From the NCBI GenBank assembly GCA_021821425.1, contig JAKACL010000063.1, forward strand, positions 1 through 12,191: a stretch of 12,191 nt of DNA, read 5' to 3'. Positions 5,958-12,191 of this stretch are shown in pieces. The notes beneath the pieces were generated by a model that was not told the DNA's origin, made no database searches, and worked only from the letters and a program-made list of their open reading frames with translations. The position numbers and the translations under genes were made by a program. The DNA is from Pseudomonadota bacterium (GTDB lineage: Bacteria; Pseudomonadota; Gammaproteobacteria; Burkholderiales; Thiobacillaceae). Positions within the stretch are counted from its first letter, which is position 1. Each line of letters starts with the position of its first letter.

Positions 5958-7418
5958 ATGGACAGAACGCGCAGTTTGCCCACCCGAACGACACCCCCGC
6001 GAGAGATGGTCGCCGCACTGGCCTTCGTCGGCGTCCTGCTCGCGCCGGTCGCCCATGCGGAAACCGTGACCGTCGGCATCGGCGTGCAGAACACGACCAC
6101 CAACACCGTGACCGGCGGCATCGTGATCGACAAGCTCGGCCTGCTGGACAAGTACCTGGCCGAACTGAAGAAGACGCCCAAGTACAAGGACATCGACTTC
6201 AAGCTCGACTGGCAGAACTTCACCTCGGGTCCGCCGGTGACCAACGGCATGGTGGCCAACAAGCTGCAGATCGGCATGATGGGCGACTACCCGCTGCTGG
6301 TGAATGGCGCCACCTTCCAGGCCGGCACCGAGACCAGGAGCGAGCTGATCGCGCTGATTGCCTACAACAAGGATGGCGCCGGCAACGGCATGGTGGTGCA
6401 CAAGGACTCGCCGTACTACGAACTGGCTGACCTCAAGGGCAAGAAGGTATCGGTGCCGTTCGGCTCCGCTGCGCACGGCATGCTGCTGAAGGCGATGGAG
6501 GACCGCGGCTGGAAAGAGGATTTCTGGGATCTCGCCAGCCAGAGCCCGGAAGTGGGCACCACCAACCTGCAGGAGCGCAAGCTCGACGGCCACGCCGATT
6601 TCGTTCCCTTCGCCGAGCTGCTGCCCTACCGCGGCTTCGCGCGCAAGATCTTCGACGGTGTCGAAACCAAGGTGCCGACCTTCCACGGCATCGTGGTGCG
6701 CAAGGACTTCGCCGAGAAGTACCCCGACTTCGTGGTGGCCTACCTGAAGGCGCTGCTCGATGCGAACGACTGGGTGCGCAAGAACCCGGCAATGGCCGCG
6801 ACCCGAATCGAGGAGTGGACCAAGATCGAGAAGGAAGTCGCCTACATGTTCCTCGGCCCCAGCGGCGTGCATACGCTCGATCCGACCATCAAGCCGAAGT
6901 GGATCGAGACGGTCAAGTATGACCACGGTGTGCTGAAGCGCATGGGCCGGGTGAAGGACTTCAACGCAGATATCTGGGGCAACGAAACCTTCATCCGGCA
7001 GGCGTTCAAGGAAAAAGGCCTCGACTACGACAAGCAGAAGGCGAGCTATGCCGGTTATGAAATCGGCGGCACCGACCCGCTGTGCAAGAAGCCGATCAAG
7101 AACCCGCGCGAGGGTGGCGAAGTCTGGATCGAGGGCGGCGCCATCACAGCCTACAGTTCGGCCGCCTGCACCCTGGCTGGGGTGAAGAAGGCGCTGACGG
7201 AAGGCAAGAAGATCGGCGTGGCCTTCGTGTTCGACAAGACCACGGGCATCAAGCTGTTCGCGGACAAGGCGTTCTACGCGCTCAATGCCAAGGATCCGAA
7301 AAAGATCGAGATCGTGCCCTTCCTGCTGAGGAAAAATGCCGAAGCATGGGCAGCCAAGGGCGGCGGCCGGCTCGCCACCTACACGGAAGTATTGGCCGTC
7401 GCGAAAGTCGGGGGTTAA
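5958..7418 (+). CDS. ABC transporter periplasmic substrate-binding protein, NrtA/SsuA/TauA type, with C-terminal extension
   Basis: A 486-residue exported binding protein. Residues 1-34 look like a Sec signal peptide with hydrophobic core MVAALAFVGVLLAPV and a cleavage site after AHA-34. The mature part starts ETVTVGIGVQNTTTNTVTGGI and has the two-lobed pattern of nitrate, sulfonate and taurine binding proteins: MMGDYPLL, then DLKGKKVSVPFGSAAHGMLLKAM, then PTFHGIVVRKDFAEKYPDFVVAYLKAL. Family members usually have 310-350 residues. This one carries about 110 extra after residue 372, with C376 and C404 and a segment GIKLFADKAFYAL...AAKGGGRLATYTEVL that only faintly recalls NosL-type sequences. 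The ATG at 5958 follows the strong site AGGAAGGAAGG (5941-5951). An in-frame GTG at 5919 lacks a ribosome site and overlaps regulatory sequence. Ligand is unknown, probably a small organic or inorganic anion. Confidence 0.9.
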   Translation: MDRTRSLPTRTTPPREMVAALAFVGVLLAPVAHAETVTVGIGVQNTTTNTVTGGIVIDKLGLLDKYLAELKKTPKYKDIDFKLDWQNFTSGPPVTNGMVANKLQIGMMGDYPLLVNGATFQAGTETRSELIALIAYNKDGAGNGMVVHKDSPYYELADLKGKKVSVPFGSAAHGMLLKAMEDRGWKEDFWDLASQSPEVGTTNLQERKLDGHADFVPFAELLPYRGFARKIFDGVETKVPTFHGIVVRKDFAEKYPDFVVAYLKALLDANDWVRKNPAMAATRIEEWTKIEKEVAYMFLGPSGVHTLDPTIKPKWIETVKYDHGVLKRMGRVKDFNADIWGNETFIRQAFKEKGLDYDKQKASYAGYEIGGTDPLCKKPIKNPREGGEVWIEGGAITAYSSAACTLAGVKKALTEGKKIGVAFVFDKTTGIKLFADKAFYALNAKDPKKIEIVPFLLRKNAEAWAAKGGGRLATYTEVLAVAKVGG

Positions 7419-7421
7419 ATC

Positions 7422-8369
7422 ATGCGACCCGCAACCCGTCTCAACATCGTGACCGATCCGTCCGCTGGCGCAGCGGACGGACCGAACCTGGCGCTTGCAC
7501 CCAAGCCCGGCGTACCGCCGCAGGCAATACTCGCGCCGGCACAGTCGGCCGAGGTGCCGGCGCGACGTGTCGCAGCCTGGTTGCGGAGCGCGCTTCCCAA
7601 ATTGCTGATGACGACGCTGTCTCTGGGAATGTTCATCGCCTTCTGGTACTTCGCCACCCAGTACAAGCTGGATTTCTACATCCGTTTCAACAACATTCCG
7701 AGCCCCGGCGAGGTGTGGGACAACGCGGCCTATCTGGCGCAAAGCGACAAGTTCTACAACAACATGTATGTCAGCCTGCGGCGGATTCTGATCGGCTTCG
7801 GGATCGCCACCGTGCTGGGGGTGGCGCTGGGGCTGCTGATCGGTCAGTACCGACTCGCACGCGGTTTGCTGTTTCCGCTGTTCGAGACCCTGCGGCCGAT
7901 CCCGGCGATCGCCTGGGTGCCGATGGCGATCATGCTGTGGCCCACCAACGAAACCAGCATCGTGTTCATCACCTTTCTGGGATCGTTCTTTCCGATACTG
8001 CTCAACACCATTCACGGCGTGAACAGCGTCGACCCGGTGCTGTTGCGCGCGGCGCGCTGCCTGGGCACGTCCGAGTTCGGCCTGCTGCGCCAGGTCGTCC
8101 TGCCCGCGTCGCTGCCGCACATCTTCACCGGGCTCGCCATCGGCATGGGGGTGGCCTGGGTATCGCTGATCGCGGCCGAGATGATCTCGGGCCAGTTCGG
8201 CATCGGCTATTTCACCTGGGAGGCGTATTCCCTCATCGAATATGCCGACATCGCCATCGGCATGATCGTGATCGGCGTGCTCGGCCTGTTGTGCAGCGGC
8301 GCCATCCGTATCCTGGGCACCATGCTGATGCCCTGGATGGCGGGTTCCCAACATGGAGGACAGAAATGA
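7422..8369 (+). CDS. ABC transporter permease, nitrate/sulfonate/taurine type
   Basis: A 315-residue inner-membrane protein. Residues 1-58 are a Pro/Ala-rich, probably cytoplasmic N-terminus. Hydrophobic segments lie at about 61-80, 122-142, 148-173, 178-200, 235-253 and 277-305, giving the usual six or so spans of SsuC/TauC proteins. The coupling loop to the ATPase is at about 209-228 (RAARCLGTSEFGLLRQVVLP), the EAA motif. LRPIPAIAWVPMAIMLW (157-173) is a hallmark of this permease family. The ATG at 7422 is 3 nt after the stop of the binding protein and is preceded by a G-run (about 7409-7413). The stop overlaps the ATPase start. It works as a homodimer with the ATPase encoded next. Confidence 0.94.
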   Translation: MRPATRLNIVTDPSAGAADGPNLALAPKPGVPPQAILAPAQSAEVPARRVAAWLRSALPKLLMTTLSLGMFIAFWYFATQYKLDFYIRFNNIPSPGEVWDNAAYLAQSDKFYNNMYVSLRRILIGFGIATVLGVALGLLIGQYRLARGLLFPLFETLRPIPAIAWVPMAIMLWPTNETSIVFITFLGSFFPILLNTIHGVNSVDPVLLRAARCLGTSEFGLLRQVVLPASLPHIFTGLAIGMGVAWVSLIAAEMISGQFGIGYFTWEAYSLIEYADIAIGMIVIGVLGLLCSGAIRILGTMLMPWMAGSQHGGQK

Positions 8370-9244
8370 TGAGCAAAACCGACGACACCCCCAGTGCCAC
8401 CGGCCATATCCTGATCGATCATCTGCGTGTCCGCTTCGGCAACAAGGCGTCCGCGGTGGAGGCAGTGAGCGACGTCTCGATGGAAGTAAAGCCAGGCGAA
8501 TTTGTCTCCATCATCGGTCCCTCGGGCTGCGGCAAGTCGACCCTGCTCAACGTGGTGGCCGGCTTCGTCCAGCCGAGCGAGGGCACGGCGACCATGGACG
8601 GCAAGGCGACCGACAAGCCCGGCGCCGACCGCGGCATGGTGTTCCAGCAGTATTCGCTTTTTCCCTGGCTCACCGTGCGTAAGAACGTCGAGTTCGGCCT
8701 CAAGCAGAAGGGGCTGGACGCCAATCACCGTGAGGAGGCGGCGCGCACGCTGCTCGGCCTGGCCGGCCTGCTCGCGTTCGAGAACCACTACCCGGACCAG
8801 CTCTCCGGGGGCATGAAGCAGCGCGTCGGCATCGTCCGCGCGCTGGCCACCAGCCCGCAGGTGCTGCTGATGGACGAGCCCTTTGGCGCGCTCGACGCGC
8901 AGACCCGGGTGGTGATGCAGCAGATCCTCACCAACATGTGGCAGCGCTTCCGCATCTCGGTGCTGTTCATCACGCACGATATCGACGAGAGCATTTTCCT
9001 GTCGGACCGGGTTTACGTGATGACCGCGCGCCCGGGAATGATCAAGGCCGAGATCCCGATTCCGCTGCCGCGGCCGCGCACGCCCGACATGGCCTCGAGC
9101 CCGGAGTATCTGCAGATCAAGCAGCAGTTGCGGGAGCTGATCACCGAGGAAAGCCTCAAGGCGATGGGGGGCGAACTCAAGGACAGCGGGCTTGCGGGCT
9201 TCGATGTCGAGGTCGGCCCGAAGGGCGTCGCCGAACTCGTCTGA
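8366..9244 (+). CDS. ABC transporter ATP-binding protein, NrtD/SsuB/TauB type
   Basis: A 292-residue cytoplasmic ATPase driving the importer. It has Walker A GPSGCGKST (51-59), Q-loop VFQQYSLFPWLTV (92-104), signature LSGGMKQR (146-153), Walker B VLLMDEP (166-172), D-loop GALD (174-177) and switch His H204 in FITHDIDE. All catalytic residues are intact. LFPWLTV after the Q-loop is typical of the nitrate/sulfonate/taurine subfamily. A C-terminal tail of about 45 residues (248-292) extends past the core domain, longer than in plain SsuB. Two adjacent ATGs (8366, 8369) are possible. The first overlaps the permease stop (ATGA), and GGAGGA (8355-8360) serves either. The gene is the last of the transporter operon, closed by the terminator right after its stop. 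Confidence 0.94.
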   Translation: MMSKTDDTPSATGHILIDHLRVRFGNKASAVEAVSDVSMEVKPGEFVSIIGPSGCGKSTLLNVVAGFVQPSEGTATMDGKATDKPGADRGMVFQQYSLFPWLTVRKNVEFGLKQKGLDANHREEAARTLLGLAGLLAFENHYPDQLSGGMKQRVGIVRALATSPQVLLMDEPFGALDAQTRVVMQQILTNMWQRFRISVLFITHDIDESIFLSDRVYVMTARPGMIKAEIPIPLPRPRTPDMASSPEYLQIKQQLRELITEESLKAMGGELKDSGLAGFDVEVGPKGVAELV

Positions 9245-9245
9245 G

Positions 9246-9275
9246 CATCGGGCCGGGTTGCCGGCCCGATGTTTT
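9246..9275 (+). terminator. Rho-independent terminator of the ABC transporter operon
   Basis: CATCGGGCCGG (9246-9256) pairs perfectly with CCGGCCCGATG (9261-9271): an 11-bp GC-rich stem with the 4-nt loop GTTG, followed at once by TTTT (9272-9275). It begins 2 nt after the stop codon of the ATPase gene. It should separate the transporter transcript from the downstream oxidoreductase gene, so that gene needs its own promoter. Confidence 0.88.
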
Positions 9276-9280
9276 CGACA

Positions 9281-9296
9281 ACTTGTCATGACATGT
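9281..9296 (+). promoter_or_regulatory. Putative GntR/UTRA operator O3 before the large oxidoreductase gene
   Basis: ACTTGTCATGACATGT contains the perfect 10-bp palindrome TGTCATGACA (9284-9293). Over 16 bp, only one symmetric pair (9283 with 9294) fails to match. It agrees with O1 upstream of gntR at 13 of 16 positions. It is the most symmetric of the three copies and lies 26 nt before the start codon, where a bound repressor would block transcription. Confidence 0.6.
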
Positions 9297-9299
9297 AAT
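9294..9299 (+). promoter_or_regulatory. Possible -10 element for the large oxidoreductase gene
   Basis: TGTAAT differs from TATAAT at one base and overlaps operator O3. Transcription would begin near 9306, giving a short leader before the ATG at 9322. The region at the -35 position (about 9272-9277, TTTTCG) is poor, and no sigma-54 motif is present in this gap. A promoter is required here because a strong terminator lies just upstream, but this placement is tentative. Confidence 0.3.
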
Positions 9300-9321
9300 G
9301 TTGATATGAAAAGGATGCGCC

Positions 9322-12191
9322 ATGAGGTCGACCCTGCACCTGAACCTGGATGGATTCGATCATGCGGACATTTTTCGGGCAGAGAAGCTTCCGCTGCTCG
9401 ACACGCGCTTCGATGACTGGCTGGCCGGTCGCGACGCCGCGCTTCATGCGCGCTACCGCGAATATCGCAACGGAGGTGAACTGATCGGCCCCGAGGAATC
9501 GGCGCTGCTGATTGCCGTGGCGCGCGAACTGGAGGATTTTCTGGTGGCGGCGTTCGGCGTCGGTGCGTCGCGCGATGCCTTGCGTGCGGCGCAGGAACGC
9601 GACGCGATCGTGCATGCGTTCAAGCGCGAATTCGTCAAGCGCCGCATCCGCAAGAAACGCACCGAGCCGGTGCGGGCGTTTGCCGAGATCGATCGCTTGA
9701 TCCCCTCGCAGCCGGAGGGCGACCGCGAGTGGTGCGTCGCCCGCTTCTGGGCCGACGCTTCGCAGGCCGGCAACGCCGCGCAGCTGGCGCTGCTGGAGGA
9801 ATGGCTGCACGCTGCGTGCGGCAGCGAGGCCGGCCGGGCCGCCACCTCCGGCTGGGTCAGTCTCGCCCTGCCGCAGCCCACCGACTTTTTCAAACTGGTG
9901 CCGATCGTGTCTGTCCCGGCAGACGATGCGGCCCGCGTGGAAGGCGCCGCCACGCGCCGGCGCGACGGCTTCGACCTGACCGACAGCCGGCCGGGGCTGC
10001 GCGAGACCATGGATCAGGTGCACTACTGCGTCTATTGTCACGACCACGGCGGCGATGTGTGCTCGCACGGATTCCCGGCCAGGGAAGGCGAGGGCTTCCG
10101 CGCCAACCCGCTCGACGTCTCGCTGTCCGGCTGCCCGCTGGAGGAGCGCATCTCGGAGGCCCATACGCTCAAGCGCGACGGCTACACCCTGGGCGCGCTG
10201 GCGATGATCATGCTGGACAACCCGTTGTTGCCCGCGACCGGGCACCGGATCTGCAACGACTGCATGAAGAGCTGCATCTACCAGAAGCAGGATGCGGTGA
10301 ACATTCCCGAGATCGAGACGCGCATCCTCACCGACGTGCTGGCATGGCGCTGGGGCTTCGAGCTCTATTTCACGCTTACGCAATGGAATCCGCTCAAGCG
10401 CGCGCGGCCCTACCGACTGCCGTATAACGGTCGCAATACCCTGTGCGTCGGCGCGGGTCCGGCCGGTTTCAATCTCGCGCAGCATCTGCTCCAGGAAGGC
10501 TTCGGCGTGGTCATCGTCGACGGCCTCAAGATCGAGCCGCTGCCGCCGGAATGGTGCGACGCCGACGGGCGGCCGACGCAGCCGGTGGAGCATGTCGAAG
10601 ACCTCTACCAGCCGCTGGATACGCGCACCTCCTCAGGCTTTGGCGGCGTCGCCGAATACGGCATCACGGTGCGCTGGGACAAGAACTTCCTGACGCTGAT
10701 CCGGCTGGTGCTTGAGCGCCAGTCCACGTTCCGCGTCTACGGCGGCATCCGCCTCGGCGGCACCATCACCCTGGAAGACGTGCCGGCACTCGGCTTCGAC
10801 CATGTGACGCTGGCGACCGGCGCCGGCCGTCCCACCGTGCTGCCGGTGCGCAACAACATGGCGCGCGGCATGCGCCAGGCGAGCGATTTCCTGATGGCGC
10901 TGCAGCTCACCGGCGCGGCCAAGCGCGACAGCCTAGCCAACCTGCAGGTGCGCCTGCCGGCAGTGGTGATCGGCGGCGGACTGACTTCGATCGATACCGC
11001 GACCGAAGTGCAGGCCTATTACATCCGCCAGGTAGAGAAGGTGCTGGCGCGCTGGGAGGCGATCGGCGAAAGCCGTTCCGGCCTGTTCGATGCGTACGAG
11101 CAGGGCGTGCTGGACGAATTTCTGACGCACGGCCGCGCGGTGCGCGCCGAGCGCGAACGCGCACGAGAGATGGGCGAACTGCCCGACTTCACGCCGCTGA
11201 TCCGCGCCTGGGGCGGCGTCACCGTCGTCTACCGCCGCGCCATGGCCGAATCGCCGGCCTATCTGCGCAACCACGAGGAGATCGCCAAGGCGCTGGAAGA
11301 GGGCATCTACTACGCGGAACGGCTGGAGCCGACCGAGGCCGTGCTCGACGAACACGGCCACGTGCAAGCGCTGCGCTGCGTGCATACGGAAAGCGGCGAG
11401 ACGGCCACGCTGCCGGCGCGCGCGGTGCTGGTGGCCGCCGGCAGCATTCCCAACACCGTCTACGAGCGCGAGCATCCGGGCAGCTTCGAAATGGACGGCA
11501 AGTATTTCGCCGCCTATCGCATCGACGATGCCGGCGAAATGGTGCAAGTGTCGTCCGCCGGCCACAACAAGTCTGCGCAGCCGGGGTTCTTCACCTCCTA
11601 CCGCGCGGGCAGCCTGCGCGTCTCCTTCATCGGCGACACCCATCCCTGGTACCACGGCAGCGTGGTGAAGGCGATGGCGTCGGCCCAGCATGCGGCGCGC
11701 GACATCGCCGCGCTGCTGGGGCGCGATTCGCAACTGACGGCCGAGTTCGACCAGGGCGCATTCGAAACCTTCGCTGCGGCGCTGGATGACGCGCTGTGGC
11801 CAGAGGTGGTTGCGGTGGAACAGCTGGCGCCGCATCTCACCAGCCTTACCGTGCGTGCGCCGCAGGCGACCAAGCACTGGCTGCCGGGGCAGGTGTACCG
11901 GCTGCAGAACTTCGAGCGCCATGCGGAACGCGTGGCTGGCCAGATGCTGGCGATGGAGGGCATGGCCATCGACGGCGTGCACGTGGACAAGGCGCGCGGC
12001 GAAGTGCAACTGCTGATCAACAGCGTCGGCGTGTCGAGCCGGATCGCCGCATCGCTCAAGCCCGGCACGCGCGTGATCCTGATGGGGCCGACTGGCACCG
12101 GCCTGCCGGTGCCGGAAAATTCGACCCTGACGGTGGCGGGCGGGCATTCCGCCGTGACCAGCACGGTGGACGGCGCGGCGATGTGGCGCGC
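9322..12191 (+). CDS. Large multidomain FAD/NAD(P) oxidoreductase with Fe-S and ferredoxin-reductase modules (3' end outside window)
   Basis: At least 956 residues, open to the window edge without a stop. Residues 1-230 are a mostly helical, unrecognised N-terminal part. Residues 234-320 carry C236-x2-C239-x7-C247, GCP with C271, and C311-x2-C314-x3-C318; the GCPLEERI...LLPATGHRICNDC layout is like the Fe-S domain in front of GltD/dihydropyrimidine dehydrogenase proteins. The first Rossmann fold (FAD) has GAGPAG at 377-382 and the second (NAD(P)H) has GGGLTSID from 551. TVVYRR (634 on) resumes the GltD pattern after an insert of about 65 helical residues. From about 826 a PyrK/FNR-like beta domain begins (LPGQVYRLQNF), followed by GPTGTG (922-927) of its nucleotide site. 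The ATG at 9322 has AAAAGGA 6 nt upstream and an in-frame stop at 9307. Likely role: shuttling electrons between NAD(P)H and ferredoxin or the AprA-like enzyme. Partner and substrate unknown. Confidence 0.87.
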   Translation, partial: MRSTLHLNLDGFDHADIFRAEKLPLLDTRFDDWLAGRDAALHARYREYRNGGELIGPEESALLIAVARELEDFLVAAFGVGASRDALRAAQERDAIVHAFKREFVKRRIRKKRTEPVRAFAEIDRLIPSQPEGDREWCVARFWADASQAGNAAQLALLEEWLHAACGSEAGRAATSGWVSLALPQPTDFFKLVPIVSVPADDAARVEGAATRRRDGFDLTDSRPGLRETMDQVHYCVYCHDHGGDVCSHGFPAREGEGFRANPLDVSLSGCPLEERISEAHTLKRDGYTLGALAMIMLDNPLLPATGHRICNDCMKSCIYQKQDAVNIPEIETRILTDVLAWRWGFELYFTLTQWNPLKRARPYRLPYNGRNTLCVGAGPAGFNLAQHLLQEGFGVVIVDGLKIEPLPPEWCDADGRPTQPVEHVEDLYQPLDTRTSSGFGGVAEYGITVRWDKNFLTLIRLVLERQSTFRVYGGIRLGGTITLEDVPALGFDHVTLATGAGRPTVLPVRNNMARGMRQASDFLMALQLTGAAKRDSLANLQVRLPAVVIGGGLTSIDTATEVQAYYIRQVEKVLARWEAIGESRSGLFDAYEQGVLDEFLTHGRAVRAERERAREMGELPDFTPLIRAWGGVTVVYRRAMAESPAYLRNHEEIAKALEEGIYYAERLEPTEAVLDEHGHVQALRCVHTESGETATLPARAVLVAAGSIPNTVYEREHPGSFEMDGKYFAAYRIDDAGEMVQVSSAGHNKSAQPGFFTSYRAGSLRVSFIGDTHPWYHGSVVKAMASAQHAARDIAALLGRDSQLTAEFDQGAFETFAAALDDALWPEVVAVEQLAPHLTSLTVRAPQATKHWLPGQVYRLQNFERHAERVAGQMLAMEGMAIDGVHVDKARGEVQLLINSVGVSSRIAASLKPGTRVILMGPTGTGLPVPENSTLTVAGGHSAVTSTVDGAAMWR

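Noticed and set aside
5931..8354. Long open frame on the minus strand (807 codons) opposite the transporter genes
   Set aside because: Same explanation: an antisense shadow of GC-rich codons, with Gln/His/Arg-rich low-information sequence.
1..12191. Search by eye for tRNA, rRNA, CRISPR repeats, insertion sequences, attachment sites and riboswitches, including a Moco RNA motif
   Set aside because: No convincing structure or repeat set of these kinds was seen. The upstream end of the moe/moa operon, where a Moco element might sit, is outside the window.

Overview
The window is 12.2 kb of GC-rich DNA with every recognisable gene on the + strand. Codon use, the moeA-moaD-moaE order, the 7Fe ferredoxin and the absence of mobile elements fit a betaproteobacterial chromosome, possibly Rhodocyclales or Burkholderiales. 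That placement is a judgement from gene style, not from a marker gene.

Region 1 (1-1516) is the end of a molybdenum cofactor operon: the C-terminal part of moeA, then moaD (GTG start overlapping the moeA stop) and moaE. A 210-bp gap with a consensus sigma-54 promoter follows.

Region 2 (1727-5779) is a very tight operon with gaps of 9-10 nt: a GntR/UTRA repressor, an AprA-like FAD flavoprotein, a short AprB-like 2x[4Fe-4S] ferredoxin, a HEAT-repeat protein and an FdxA-type 7Fe ferredoxin. A 178-bp gap with a second sigma-54-like promoter follows.

Region 3 (5958-9244) is an ABC importer of the nitrate/sulfonate/taurine type: a periplasmic binding protein with an unusual C-terminal extension, a permease and an ATPase. 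A strong intrinsic terminator closes it.

Region 4 (9322 to the window edge) is a very large protein. It joins a Cys-rich GltD-like Fe-S domain, two Rossmann folds (FAD and NAD(P)H) and a ferredoxin-reductase-like module. It is cut by the window end.

The four regions appear to be linked by regulation. A 16-bp palindrome-like sequence (idealised ACTTGTCATGACAAGT) occurs near the expected transcription start of gntR and just upstream of the large oxidoreductase gene. A half-site version lies at the transporter promoter. The best inference is one regulon: an imported anionic N- or S-containing compound is processed by an AprA-like flavoenzyme. Electrons would pass between NAD(P)H, the large flavoprotein and the two ferredoxins. 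The GntR/UTRA protein would sense a pathway ligand, and a sigma-54 activator would supply a starvation or substrate signal. The substrate cannot be read from the sequence. I see no sat, qmo, dsr, aprM or known sulfonatase gene in the window, so a classical sulfate-reduction or sulfur-oxidation role is not supported.
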